DNA of 64,000 bases, taken from Brevibacillus_C sp046036945. GTDB taxonomy: Bacteria > Bacillota > Bacilli > Brevibacillales > Brevibacillaceae. How positions within the stretch are numbered: the stretch's first letter is position 1; every line of letters begins with the position of its first letter. Under the pieces are notes generated by a model that was not told the origin of the DNA, searched no databases, and worked only from the letters and a program-made list of their open reading frames with translations. The position numbers were made by a program, and so were the translations under genes. Of this stretch, positions 1 to 9,478 are shown piece by piece. Where the stretch lies: assembly GCF_046036945.1 (NCBI RefSeq), contig NZ_JBJQOQ010000014.1, positions 1 to 64,000 on the forward strand, written 5' to 3'.

Positions 1-314
1 GATTGGAAATCCTTGTTAGATAATTGGTCAGTCGTAGAAAAAAAACCAATGATCAGCGTTTAACTTGATCATAAAAATAAGCGGGGCACAATGACAAGCA
101 TGAATGGGATGGTAAGACAACAGATACAAATTGGAACGAATACGGTTTAATTCTAGACTGGTATTTGGATAATTCCGTCTTAGCATTCTGAATATCCTTA
201 AGCATTCTACAGTGAATAAGGAACAAAGCAACCATATGTAATATTGTTCGTGTTAGGGAAGGAGTTCTAAGATGACGACAAGCTAAAAAAGCGATTAGTA
301 AGGAGGCATAAGGA
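1..314. other. Upstream region without a convincing gene
   Basis: I see no supported gene here. Two short minus-strand ORFs have no family motif and no clear ribosome-binding site. Near the right edge (272-286) lies a tiny plus-strand ORF, Met-Thr-Thr-Ser-stop, with a good GGAAGGAG site. It lies just before the response regulator's own site (TAAGGAGG, about 298-305). It may be a leader peptide, or a decayed copy of the regulator's start, since the real protein also begins with a Thr-Ser. Confidence 0.4.
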
Positions 315-998
315 TTGACAAGTGTTCTTGTAGTTGAAGATGATGCGCATATGTTGGAAATGATTTCAATGGTTTTAAGCTACGAAGGATATCGTGTCCG
401 GGGAGCGGTCAACGGCAAAGAGGCGCTGGCAGAAATGGAAAGCTCGCCTGCGGATTTGGTTGTGCTTGATGTCATGATGCCTGTTATGGACGGGTGGGAT
501 TTGTGCCGCGAACTGCGACATTTGAACCCCGAACTGCCGATCATCATGATTACGGCCAAGCACGAGACGAGTCAGAAGGTGAAAGGATTTGGCTTAGGCG
601 CCGACGATTACCTGGTCAAGCCTTTCGATCCGCAAGAGCTGGTGGTCCGAATCAAAGCGGTGCTGCGCCGGTACCGGATTGCGGCCGATAAGAGGGTTAC
701 ATTGGGCAGCTTCAAGCTGGATCGGCTTCGGGGAACCGTTTCGTTCGGCAGCGAGAATTGGAATTTGCCGCTGAAGGAATTCGAGCTGTTATACCAGCTT
801 GCAAGCTATCCCGGCCAAATCTTTTTGCGGGAGCAATTAATCGAAGCGGTATGGGGATTCGACCACGCGGGGGACGAGCGGACGGTCGATGTTCATATCC
901 AGCGGCTGAGGAAGCGGTTCGCCGCCTATACCCATCTGTTTCGCATCGTAACGGTCCGCGGTCTCGGATACCGATTGGAGACGCAAAGCCATGATTAA
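315..998 (+). CDS. OmpR/PhoB-family response regulator
   Basis: DNA-binding response regulator of 227 aa, cytosolic, partner of the kinase that follows. The N-terminal receiver (about 1-120) has the acidic pair VEDD, the phospho-acceptor in LDVMMPVMDGW (about residue 51) and the Lys of LVKPFD. The C-terminal winged helix (about 125-225) carries the family-typical ERTVDVHIQRLRKR and GLGYRLE. TTG at 315 is taken as the start because TAAGGAGG lies about 9 bases upstream and the receiver begins immediately. The gene overlaps the kinase gene by 8 bases, so the two are probably translationally coupled. CGTTCA direct repeats upstream of the downstream oxidase are a candidate target site (inference). 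Confidence 0.93.
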   Translation: MTSVLVVEDDAHMLEMISMVLSYEGYRVRGAVNGKEALAEMESSPADLVVLDVMMPVMDGWDLCRELRHLNPELPIIMITAKHETSQKVKGFGLGADDYLVKPFDPQELVVRIKAVLRRYRIAADKRVTLGSFKLDRLRGTVSFGSENWNLPLKEFELLYQLASYPGQIFLREQLIEAVWGFDHAGDERTVDVHIQRLRKRFAAYTHLFRIVTVRGLGYRLETQSHD

Positions 999-2343
999 GA
1001 GCATTAATTTGAAAATTTTATTAATTTTTATTGTGGCCTTAGCGGTAGGTTTCAGTATCTCCGTTCCGATCACCGTGTATTTGTTCAAAAACCCGATCGC
1101 GCAATCCATCCGGAACGAGTATGCGATGCGAAGCGGGTTGATCGCGGATGTTTATTCCCGATTGGCGCCAGCCGAGCGCGGCCCTTATCTGAAACAGTTG
1201 TCCGAAACACAGAAGGTATCCCTTTGGATATACGATCGGAATGGTTTGCGTTACGCATATGGCCGGGCAAGCAAGCACAACCTTACGGATGACGATATCC
1301 GTCTCGTCCAGGACGGTGCCGAAGTCGTGAAGCGCATGTCCGTCCTGCCCTTGCCGACGAGCATGAACCTGGGTTTTCCTTTACGGACGGCAGATGAGCA
1401 GCTGGCAATCGTCATCCATCCGGAAAGCTCCGAAACCGGGCTTGTACTCACCATGACGGGTGCTTTTATCTTGATTGCGCTTGCGATCGGCAGCTTCAAG
1501 TTCGTTCTATTTACGAGAATCGTGGTGAAGCCCTTAAGAGCCTTGACGGCCGCAACCCGAAAAGTGGCCAAAGGAGACTATAACATCGTTCTTCAGACGA
1601 AGAGCAAGGATGAATTGGGCGTCTTGTCGGAGCAATTTCAGCAAATGGCCCACGAGATCAGCCAGGTCGAAAGGATGCGTCAGGAGTTCGTCTCCAACGT
1701 GTCCCACGAAATTCAAACCCCGCTGGCGTCCATTTCGGGTTTTGTCTCCATCCTGCAAAAAGACGGTCTAAATGAAGCCGAGCAACTGCGCTGTCTGAAC
1801 ATTATCCGGCAGGAAAGCATGAGGTTGTCCCGGCTCAGCGAGAACATGCTTAGGCTGGCCACGATCGATTCGAACCATTATCCCTTTCACCCGACGCTCG
1901 TTCGGCTTGACAGGCAGCTACGCCGCATCGTCGTAGCCGCAGAGCCGCAATGGGCGGCCAAACGATTGAATATTCGCCTCGAGCTTCCCACAACGTCGAT
2001 TCATGCGGACGAAGACCTGCTGAGCCAGGTATGGCTGAATATTTTTGGCAATAGCATCAAATTTACGCCCGAGGGCGGCGAAATCTCCATCGAGCTTCGG
2101 CAAGAAAACGGCGAAATTGGAGTCGTCTTCCGGGATACGGGCATCGGCATTGCCGAAGAAGACCGCAAACGCGTCTTCGAACGCTTCTATATGGCCGATA
2201 AATCGCACAACCGCGAAGCGGGGGGAAGCGGGCTTGGTCTCGCGATCGTCAAGCGCGTTGTCGAATTGCACAGCGGCTCGGTCGCGATCGACAGCGACTT
2301 AGGAAAAGGAACGGCTGTAACCGTCTTTCTGCCAGCCGTGTAA
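991..2343 (+). CDS. Membrane sensor histidine kinase
   Basis: Two-component sensor kinase, 450 aa. A membrane segment at about 8-30, an extracytoplasmic loop of about 120 residues and a second membrane segment at about 155-175 are followed by a HAMP linker. The HisKA H-box reads VSHEIQTPLASISG, which is unusual only in having Gln where Arg is typical (HELRTP). The N-box (GNSIKFTPEGG), G1 (DTGIGIAEED) and G2 (GGSGLGLAIVK) are intact, so it should be active. It autophosphorylates and passes phosphate to the regulator encoded just upstream, which it overlaps. The sensed signal is unknown. The neighbouring copper oxidase and transporters suggest metal or envelope stress (inference). Confidence 0.92.
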   Translation: MIKSINLKILLIFIVALAVGFSISVPITVYLFKNPIAQSIRNEYAMRSGLIADVYSRLAPAERGPYLKQLSETQKVSLWIYDRNGLRYAYGRASKHNLTDDDIRLVQDGAEVVKRMSVLPLPTSMNLGFPLRTADEQLAIVIHPESSETGLVLTMTGAFILIALAIGSFKFVLFTRIVVKPLRALTAATRKVAKGDYNIVLQTKSKDELGVLSEQFQQMAHEISQVERMRQEFVSNVSHEIQTPLASISGFVSILQKDGLNEAEQLRCLNIIRQESMRLSRLSENMLRLATIDSNHYPFHPTLVRLDRQLRRIVVAAEPQWAAKRLNIRLELPTTSIHADEDLLSQVWLNIFGNSIKFTPEGGEISIELRQENGEIGVVFRDTGIGIAEEDRKRVFERFYMADKSHNREAGGSGLGLAIVKRVVELHSGSVAIDSDLGKGTAVTVFLPAV

Positions 2344-2373
2344 GTCATTTAAACAATCGAATAAAGCAAGCGA

Positions 2374-2403
2374 AAAGGTGGACGATCCGTCCATCTTTTT
2401 TTA
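2374..2403 (+). terminator. Rho-independent terminator after the kinase
   Basis: GTGGACG-ATC-CGTCCATC hairpin followed by a run of T, ending the two-component operon. Confidence 0.65.
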
Positions 2404-2418
2404 CATTTATCCCCAATT

Positions 2419-2441
2419 CGTTCAAATTACGTTCATATAGA
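2419..2441 (+). promoter_or_regulatory. Candidate response-regulator direct repeats before the oxidase gene
   Basis: CGTTCA occurs twice with starts exactly 11 bp apart (2419 and 2430), the spacing typical of OmpR/PhoB tandem half-sites. A TATAGA-like -10 element follows at once. It lies about 130 bp upstream of the multicopper oxidase. Regulation by the RR at 315 is inferred from position only. Confidence 0.4.
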
Positions 2442-2570
2442 GTGCGTAGTATCGGTTGCAAGATTGGTGACAAAACAGGGTACGAAGATTGGAGCCGGTC
2501 AGGCATAACGAGTAGGTGCAAGGCGGATAACGCAAGTGAGCTAGGATTCTAAAAGAGGGGGATGTTGTAC

Positions 2571-4628
2571 ATGGTCTGGTTGTTTGTGCAGTTTGCATCG
2601 ACGATTTTATTGGCTGTATTCTCGGGAATCGCTGCCCTGTGTGCGAGCCGAACCTATCTGGCGCCTACGAAAGGGAAATTGTATTCCCGTTTGCGGTTGT
2701 CGCTCGTTTGGATGGGAATCAGCGGACTGGTCTTTCTCGTCAAAGTGACGGCGGTTGTCGTCCTAGCGGCTTCCGATGAGGTATTCGTCGAAGATAAGGT
2801 GACGATGCAGCTGCCGATGCTGGCGTTCCCTGCCGCAGCGATCGTATTGTTCTCGATTCCGGCGGCAAGGAAGATTCGGGCGGCCGCGGCTAAAGCGTCG
2901 AAGGAACCGCCTGCGGCCCAGGATCGTTTGGCGGCGGCTTCTACAGGCTGGTTGTTCCCGGTTCAGGTTTTGTTTATAGGCTCGCTTTTGTCGGTTATTC
3001 AACAGTTCTTTATCGCGCAATGGCCGCTCAAAATCGGAACGGTCCTCGCGGTTTGGCTGGTTTACGCAATTGTCGACTACCTGCTATGGATTCGCCAAAA
3101 AAGTCGTTACCGCCGCTTCTCAGAGGCCGGTTTGCCGGATACAGGCACGCTGGCCGTACGACTATCCCGGAAAGGGGGAGTCTTACTGACGGTTGTGCTG
3201 ATTGCTGCCGTTTGGTTTGCGCTCGGAGCGCAGGCGAGCCGCGTTCCGGAGCGAATGAGCATGGCTGGCCATGAGCACGCTCATACCGGCGGCACCGCAT
3301 CGCAATTCGTGAGCGTGGCCGATTTGACCGGACCCCAAACCGGGAAAGCCGATCAATCGTTTATCCTGGAAGCGAAAAAAACGATGATTACGCTGCCTTC
3401 AGGTGAGAGGAAAGAAGCCTGGACCTACAATGGGCAAATTCCCGGACCTGAATTGCGAGTGAAGCAAGGAGATTTGGTCGAAGTCACTTTGATCAACAAA
3501 GACGTCGATGCCGGCGTTACCATCCACTGGCACGGCGTGGACGTACCGAACGCCGAAGACGGCGTCGCGGGCATGACGCAAGATGCCGTCATGCCGCAGC
3601 AACAGCACGTCTATCGTTTCATTGCCGAGCAAGCGGGGACGTATTGGTACCATTCCCATCAGCAATCGTCCAAACAAGTAAGAATGGGGCTTTATGGAAT
3701 CTTCATCGTGGAACCGGACGGAGCGCCTCCGCAGAAAACGGCCGATATGGCGGTTGTTTTGCACAAATGGCAGACGGAGAGCGGAACGTCCGTTACCTTA
3801 GGGGAACTGAACAGACTGCAGCACAAAACGGCTGAACCAGGAACGTTTGTTCGGCTTAGGTTCGTGAATGCGGAAAACATTCTTGCCCCGATTTATATTT
3901 CGGGCGTTCCGTTTCAAGTGGCGGCCATTGACGGCACCGACATTCATGAACCTGAGGACCTGACAAATGCCCGTCTGGATTTAGCGGCCGGAGGAAGATA
4001 CGACGTGACGTTTGTGATGCCGGATACGGCCGTCGGCATTTCGCGGCAAATCGGACCGTTTGTCCAAGACGGCAATGTTCTCGTGATCAGCCCGTCGAAT
4101 GAAGGAATGCCGCCGGACATCATTAAGGGACCGGTCTTTGATCCCGTGTCCTATGGAACGCCCGCCAAGACGAAGTTCGGTCCCGATACCCGGTATGATC
4201 GGAATTACAAGCTTGTATTCGACAATCGGCTCGGTTTTTATAACGGGAAGTTCACGTTCGTGCAGACGATCAACGGCCATGTTTTTCCGGATGCGCCGAT
4301 GTTTACAGTTCGGGAAGGCGATCTCGTCAAAATGACGTTCGTAAACCGCGGCTTTGAGGATCATCCGATGCATCTACACGGTCACCATATTCAAGTGCTC
4401 AGCCGCAACGGCAAGGTCGTTGCCGGCAGTCCTTGGATTGCCGATACGCTGAACGCGGCGCCAGGGGAAACGTATGAGGTCGCTTTCGTTGCCGACAATC
4501 CCGGCATCTGGATGGATCACTGCCACAATCTCGACCACGCCGCCGTCGGGATGTCGGCACACCTCGCCTATGAAGGCGTCTATTCCCCGTTTGAGATCGG
4601 CAGCGCGACCGTCAACCTGCCGGAGTGA
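2571..4628 (+). CDS. Membrane-anchored multicopper oxidase
   Basis: Copper oxidase of about 685 aa. Unusually, some 235 N-terminal residues hold about five or six hydrophobic segments before the extracytoplasmic cupredoxin part. All four copper-binding motifs are present in order: HWHG (about 320), YWYHSH, HPMHLHGHH and HCHNLDHAAVGM, the last giving the T1 Cys/His and Met axial ligand. The oxidase core of about 440 aa fits a three-domain laccase/CueO-type enzyme that oxidises Cu(I), Fe(II) or phenols. ATG 2571 is preferred over 2562 because GAGGGGG lies about 9 bases before it. The MFS gene follows 33 bases later. The substrate is unknown. Confidence 0.9.
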   Translation: MVWLFVQFASTILLAVFSGIAALCASRTYLAPTKGKLYSRLRLSLVWMGISGLVFLVKVTAVVVLAASDEVFVEDKVTMQLPMLAFPAAAIVLFSIPAARKIRAAAAKASKEPPAAQDRLAAASTGWLFPVQVLFIGSLLSVIQQFFIAQWPLKIGTVLAVWLVYAIVDYLLWIRQKSRYRRFSEAGLPDTGTLAVRLSRKGGVLLTVVLIAAVWFALGAQASRVPERMSMAGHEHAHTGGTASQFVSVADLTGPQTGKADQSFILEAKKTMITLPSGERKEAWTYNGQIPGPELRVKQGDLVEVTLINKDVDAGVTIHWHGVDVPNAEDGVAGMTQDAVMPQQQHVYRFIAEQAGTYWYHSHQQSSKQVRMGLYGIFIVEPDGAPPQKTADMAVVLHKWQTESGTSVTLGELNRLQHKTAEPGTFVRLRFVNAENILAPIYISGVPFQVAAIDGTDIHEPEDLTNARLDLAAGGRYDVTFVMPDTAVGISRQIGPFVQDGNVLVISPSNEGMPPDIIKGPVFDPVSYGTPAKTKFGPDTRYDRNYKLVFDNRLGFYNGKFTFVQTINGHVFPDAPMFTVREGDLVKMTFVNRGFEDHPMHLHGHHIQVLSRNGKVVAGSPWIADTLNAAPGETYEVAFVADNPGIWMDHCHNLDHAAVGMSAHLAYEGVYSPFEIGSATVNLPE

Positions 4629-4661
4629 ACGAATTCAATCTGCGATAGGAGTGAGCAAGTT

Positions 4662-5861
4662 TTGAAATCCAGATTTGTCGTGATGTTTTTCATTGTCCTG
4701 TGCGGCACGATCTCGATCGCGGTGTTCAATCCGATTATCGGTCCGCTTTCCCGTAATCTGGGGCTGAGCGATTTTCAATCGGGATGTTTGGTGTCCGTTA
4801 CGGGGCTTTTCTGGCTGCTTGGCGGATACTTCTGGGAAAAGATGACCTTTCTGCGCAGTAAACAGATGCTGGCTCTCGTTATGTTTGTTTATTTGGCGAC
4901 CGTGATTGCATTCGCCTGGCTAGCCGATTACGCGGCGACCCAAACACACGTTTCTTCAGGCTTTTTTTGGATCTTTTTGCTGTTGCGCGTGGTTTCGGGA
5001 TTTTTCTTCGGAGGCATTCCGGCCAAAGCGCAAGCTTATGTGATGAGTTGGACGACACAGGAGACACGAACGCAGGGAATGGCCTTATTCAGCACAGCCA
5101 ACGGGCTTGGCTTCGTCCTGGGCCCCGCCATGAGCGGCGTCATGGCCGCGATCGGGCTTACCGCGCCGATGTATGCCGTTTCCGCCCTGCTTTTTATCAT
5201 GATCCTCTTTTTATGGATATCGATTCCGAACGAAGCAGGACAAAAGAAAGAACGATCGATCTCTTCGCTTTCGCCGTTCGATCCGCGAATTCGTTTTTAC
5301 TTATGGGTCGGTCTCCTTCTGTCGGTCACGCTAAATATTCTTCAGGTGACCATTGGTTTTTACGTGCAAGATTCGTTGGGGTTTGATGCTCAGGCAACGA
5401 CACAACTGATCGGATATGGATTGGCTGTTGCGGGCGTCACGGTTGTGGCCGCGCAAATCGTCGCCAGCAAATATCTGAAGCGGCGCCCTGCGAGAATGCT
5501 GCGTCTCGGATTGTTGATTGTCGCCTTGGGGCTGTTAGGACTGCTGGCATTCTTTCGGTTGACCTATGTGAATTTTATCGTTCTGGGAATCGGCTTCGGG
5601 TTTGCTTTGCTTGGATATAGCGCGAGCGCTTCCGTTGCGGTACAGGATCATGAACAACGGAGAATTGCTTCTTATGTCACGGCTTTGCAGGGAAGCGGCG
5701 CCTTCCTGGGGCCGGTTGCCGGGACTGCGCTTTACACGGCGCATATGGCAGCTCCGTATTCGGTTTTCGCGCTTCTCATCGGTTTATCCTTTCTCTTTGC
5801 GCTCACCAAGAGAAAGGCGGCCATTCCGTCTCCGAAAACGATTGGAGGAGGGGTTGAATGA
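4662..5861 (+). CDS. MFS transporter
   Basis: Twelve-helix major facilitator, 399 aa, starting at TTG 4662 behind GATAGGAGTGAG. Repeated hydrophobic segments run along the whole length, with an N-terminal GGYFWEKMT loop where the family has its A-motif. Its stop overlaps the start of the first ABC gene (ATGA), so it belongs to the same operon. MFS plus two ABC half-transporters recalls the ybtX-ybtP-ybtQ arrangement of siderophore loci, and CntE-like metallophore exporters are also possible. Direction and substrate cannot be read from the sequence. Confidence 0.85.
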   Translation: MKSRFVVMFFIVLCGTISIAVFNPIIGPLSRNLGLSDFQSGCLVSVTGLFWLLGGYFWEKMTFLRSKQMLALVMFVYLATVIAFAWLADYAATQTHVSSGFFWIFLLLRVVSGFFFGGIPAKAQAYVMSWTTQETRTQGMALFSTANGLGFVLGPAMSGVMAAIGLTAPMYAVSALLFIMILFLWISIPNEAGQKKERSISSLSPFDPRIRFYLWVGLLLSVTLNILQVTIGFYVQDSLGFDAQATTQLIGYGLAVAGVTVVAAQIVASKYLKRRPARMLRLGLLIVALGLLGLLAFFRLTYVNFIVLGIGFGFALLGYSASASVAVQDHEQRRIASYVTALQGSGAFLGPVAGTALYTAHMAAPYSVFALLIGLSFLFALTKRKAAIPSPKTIGGGVE

Positions 5862-7690
5862 CTCGGAAAAAAGGGTTCCCACGACTGCTGGAAATCGCCG
5901 GAGAAAAGCGCAAGCTGTTGATCGTCTCCGGCCTGTTCTCTGCGCTTAGCGCCGTTTGCATGCTGGTGCCTTACGTGTCCGTCTATTTCATTTTGAAAGA
6001 GCTGTTGGAACACGCGGCGTCCCCGGCATCGGCTGACGGAGCGAAGATGATCCGCTGGGGCGTTACCGCTCTAGTCGGCTTCGTAGCCGGATTGGCCGCG
6101 ATGTACGCGGGGGGACAAATTGCGCATATCGCCGCTTTCCGTATTCTATACGGTCTTAGAATCAAGCTTGTCGGCCATATCGGCAAGCTTCCGCTCGGAT
6201 GGTTAAACGGCCATTCGACGGGGGCCGTCAAGAAAACGCTGGAAGAAAACGTGGATAAAGTGGAAACGTTTATTGCCCACCAATTGCCCGATCTCGTTCA
6301 TGTGGCGGTGACCGCGATCCTGATGATCGCCGTCATGCTCTCGTTTCATGTTTGGCTGGCGATTGCGTGCCTCGTGCCGATGATCATCGGTATAGCGGTT
6401 ATGATCACGTTCATGATCGGGTCCAAGACGAAAGAAAACTTCAAGATGGCCTATGACGCGCTGGAACGGATGAATGCTTCCGCCGTTCAGTACGTGCGGG
6501 GGATGCCGGCCGTCAAGGTGTTCGGGCAAACCGTGCAATCGTTCCGACAGTTTTACCGGGACATGGTCCGCTACCGCGACCACGGCGTGAAAATAACGGA
6601 GCTGTTTCTATACGGGAATTTGACATTCAAGGTGATCCTGAGCTCGTTAGTTGCGTTTATTTTGCCGGTCGGCGTGTTCTTGTTGAACCGGGATCCGGGC
6701 AGCGTCACCGTCGCCTCCGCTCTGCTGTTTTTCCTGGTCATGGCGCCGGGCATAGCCGCACCGATGTTTAAATTGATGTACTTGGCTGAATCGATCCGAT
6801 TTATGAACGAAGGCGTGGAGCGATTCGACCGCATATTGGAGGAGCCGCCATTGCCGGAGCCCGAGCTTCCAAGGCGGCCGACTTCATTCGATGTTTCGCT
6901 CGATCATGTCTTCTTCTCGTATGGAACGGAGCCTTCGGATACCGATGCGCTTGCGGACATTTCCTTTACTGCCCGCCAGGGAGAAGTGACGGCCCTCGTC
7001 GGTCCGTCGGGAGCCGGCAAATCGACGGTTGCCCATCTGGTGCCTCGTTTCTGGAATGTGAACATGGGGGCGATCCGCATCGGCGGCGTGGATATCCGCG
7101 ACATGTCGACCGCTGATCTGATGGACACCGTCGCCTTCGTGTTTCAGGACTCGTTTTTGTTCTATGATACCGTGTACAACAATATCGCTGCCGGCCGGCC
7201 GGACGCGCCGCCGGAAGCCGTGTACGCCGCGGCGAAAGCGGCGCAGTGCCAGGCGTTCATCGAGAACCTTCCGCTTGGATATGACACGCGGATCGGAGAA
7301 GGCGGCGTCTACTTGTCCGGCGGGGAAGAGCAGCGGATCAACGTGGCCCGAGCGATCTTGAAAAACGCCCCGATCCTTGTTCTCGATGAAGCGACGGCTT
7401 TTGCCGATCCGGAGAACGAGTACGAGATGCAACTGGCGCTCAAAGCGTTGATGAAAAACAAGACGGTCCTCGTCATCGCGCATCGCTTGTCGACCATACG
7501 GGATGCGGATCAAATTCTCGTGATGGAGAACGGGAGAATCGTCGAGCGGGGAAGGCATGAAGCGCTCCTCTCGGCTGGAGGCTTGTACGGACGCATGTGG
7601 CGTTCCTATCAACATGCAACACAGTGGCATATGGGCAAAGGGGAGGTGGACGATGATGATGAGCATGTTCCGCAATATTACGGTGGATAA
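5858..7690 (+). CDS. ABC half-transporter (permease-ATPase fusion), YbtP/IrtA-like
   Basis: 610 aa. The N-terminal membrane domain (about 20-310) has six predicted helices of the type IV exporter fold. The ATPase domain (about 340-580) has Walker A GPSGAGKST, Q-loop FQDS, signature LSGGEEQR, Walker B ILVLDEATAFADPENE and H-loop IAHRLST. The ATAFADPENE sequence is typical of the IrtA/YbtP group, exporter-fold proteins that import siderophores; typical exporters have ATASLD/ATSALD. It overlaps the MFS gene by 4 bases and the next ABC gene by 38, so a heterodimer is expected. Metallophore import is inferred, not shown. Confidence 0.88.
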   Translation: MTRKKGFPRLLEIAGEKRKLLIVSGLFSALSAVCMLVPYVSVYFILKELLEHAASPASADGAKMIRWGVTALVGFVAGLAAMYAGGQIAHIAAFRILYGLRIKLVGHIGKLPLGWLNGHSTGAVKKTLEENVDKVETFIAHQLPDLVHVAVTAILMIAVMLSFHVWLAIACLVPMIIGIAVMITFMIGSKTKENFKMAYDALERMNASAVQYVRGMPAVKVFGQTVQSFRQFYRDMVRYRDHGVKITELFLYGNLTFKVILSSLVAFILPVGVFLLNRDPGSVTVASALLFFLVMAPGIAAPMFKLMYLAESIRFMNEGVERFDRILEEPPLPEPELPRRPTSFDVSLDHVFFSYGTEPSDTDALADISFTARQGEVTALVGPSGAGKSTVAHLVPRFWNVNMGAIRIGGVDIRDMSTADLMDTVAFVFQDSFLFYDTVYNNIAAGRPDAPPEAVYAAAKAAQCQAFIENLPLGYDTRIGEGGVYLSGGEEQRINVARAILKNAPILVLDEATAFADPENEYEMQLALKALMKNKTVLVIAHRLSTIRDADQILVMENGRIVERGRHEALLSAGGLYGRMWRSYQHATQWHMGKGEVDDDDEHVPQYYGG

Positions 7691-9368
7691 TCCGCGCTCG
7701 TTGATCAAACCTGTTTGTTACACGACTGTTGCCTATCTGGCGGGCATGGTCCCTTTTATGTTGTCGGTCGCAGCAGCGAGATTGATCTTTACCTCGTATG
7801 TTCATCCCGATATTCCGCTTGATACGGCACGTCTCTGGTGGGTGTGCGGCGGGCTGGCTGCTTCGATGGTTCTCTCGTTCGTCTTCGAAGTTCCCGCTTA
7901 TCGTTCTCAATACCGCGACGCATACGGCGCGGCGGTGGACGGACGGTCCCGGTTGGCTGAGCACCTGCGCAAGCTGTCGCTGGGATACCTGAACAAGCGC
8001 GATCCGGGCGAGCTTGCTAATATGATGACGAGCGATTTCTCCAAGGTGGAACACGGCGTCTCCCATGTGGTTCCGCAGATGATCGGGGGTGCCGTCATGC
8101 CGGTGCTGGCCTTGATCGGCCTGTCTTTCTTCGACTGGCGCCTGGCGCTTTCCCTGTTCGCGGCGCTGCCGGCGGCCATTCTGCTGCTGATTTTGACGTC
8201 CGGCATTCAGCGCAAACTCGGCTCGCAGCATATGCGGGCCAAGATCGACGCCGGCAGCCGGCTGCAAGAATACTTGAACGGGATCCGCGTGATCAAAGCT
8301 TACAACATGACCGGAGAACGTTTTGTCCGGCTTGAACGGTCATTCCGGGAATTGATGCGGCAGAGCATCCGCTTTGAAGGGATATTGGGGCCGATTATAC
8401 TGAGCGCGATCGGTTTTGTTCGTGCCGGTCTTACCTTCATGGTCTTCATTGGCGTTCATCTGCTGCTCGGGGGAAGCCTGGACGTCATCACATTCGTCGC
8501 GTTCCTGATCATCGGAACCCGAATCTTCGACCCGCTGACGACTGCGCTTGCCGGTTATGCAGAGTTTCGCTATATCGAGCAAGCGGGCGAACGGATGGTG
8601 CGGCTGCTGCGAGAGCCGGTCATGCAGGGAGAACGGACGCCCCCCGCAGATCATGATATCGAGTTGAAGCAGGTTACGTTTGGCTATCTGGATCAACCGA
8701 TCTTGCAAGACGTGAGCATAAGCATGCCGGCAGGTTCCTTTACCGCATTGGTCGGCCCTTCGGGCAGCGGCAAAAGCACCATCCTTCGGCTCATTGCCCG
8801 GTTTTACGACCCGGATCAGGGAACGGTGACGATGGGCGGGGAGGATATCCGCGCGATGGACCCGGAAGCGTTGCTGCGCAAAGTATCGATGGTATTCCAG
8901 GATGTGTACCTTTTTCAGGATACGATTGCCGGCAATATCCGCTTCGGACGAAGCGACGCAACTCGCGAGGAAATCGAGGAAGCGGCGCGGCTGGCTTGTT
9001 GTCACGATTTTATCTTGAAGCTGCCTAACGGTTACGACACGATGGTAGGCGAAGGCGGAAGCACACTGTCGGGCGGTGAAAAACAGCGAATTTCCATCGC
9101 CAGGGCGATACTGAAAAATGCGCCGATCGTTCTCCTCGATGAAGCGACAGCTTCTCTCGATCCCGAGAACGAAGCGGAGATTCAAAAAGCGATCGACCGG
9201 CTTGTTCGAGGCCGAACAGTCATCGTCGTCGCTCATCGGCTCAAGACCGTGCAGCATGCCGACCGGATTGTTGTACTGGATCAAGGGCGGATCGTGGAAC
9301 AAGGCCGCCATGACGAATTGCTTTCGTCGAGTGGCCTGTATGCCCGGCTGTGGAGACGGCAGCACTGA
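7653..9368 (+). CDS. ABC half-transporter (permease-ATPase fusion), partner subunit
   Basis: 572 aa, same layout as the preceding gene: about six helices, then an ATPase with Walker A GPSGSGKST, Q-loop FQDV, signature LSGGEKQR, Walker B IVLLDEATASLDPENE and H-loop VAHRLKT. ATG 7653 is chosen because GGGGAGGTGG lies just upstream; the frame stays open to 7557 but that extension is inside the preceding gene and lacks a site. The 38-base overlap argues for coupled translation and a 1:1 heterodimer. Both ATP sites look complete. Confidence 0.88.
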   Translation: MMMSMFRNITVDNPRSLIKPVCYTTVAYLAGMVPFMLSVAAARLIFTSYVHPDIPLDTARLWWVCGGLAASMVLSFVFEVPAYRSQYRDAYGAAVDGRSRLAEHLRKLSLGYLNKRDPGELANMMTSDFSKVEHGVSHVVPQMIGGAVMPVLALIGLSFFDWRLALSLFAALPAAILLLILTSGIQRKLGSQHMRAKIDAGSRLQEYLNGIRVIKAYNMTGERFVRLERSFRELMRQSIRFEGILGPIILSAIGFVRAGLTFMVFIGVHLLLGGSLDVITFVAFLIIGTRIFDPLTTALAGYAEFRYIEQAGERMVRLLREPVMQGERTPPADHDIELKQVTFGYLDQPILQDVSISMPAGSFTALVGPSGSGKSTILRLIARFYDPDQGTVTMGGEDIRAMDPEALLRKVSMVFQDVYLFQDTIAGNIRFGRSDATREEIEEAARLACCHDFILKLPNGYDTMVGEGGSTLSGGEKQRISIARAILKNAPIVLLDEATASLDPENEAEIQKAIDRLVRGRTVIVVAHRLKTVQHADRIVVLDQGRIVEQGRHDELLSSSGLYARLWRRQH

Positions 9369-9478
9369 GGCCGTACCTCTAACGATTCGCAATTCGATGT
9401 TTGATGATTTTTTCTTATGAACGTGTCACATTTTACTCCCTGGAAACGTCTTGTTCGTAAAAAAGCGAGGTGGCCAAC

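Noticed and set aside
28..235. Two overlapping minus-strand ORFs of 60-67 aa at the left edge
   Set aside because: No ribosome-binding site, no motif, mutually exclusive frames.
6884..7708. 274-aa minus-strand ORF opposite the first ABC ATPase domain
   Set aside because: Shadow of a high-GC coding region; the plus frame holds all ABC motifs.
8340..9392. 350-aa minus-strand ORF opposite the second ABC gene
   Set aside because: Antisense shadow with no site or motif.
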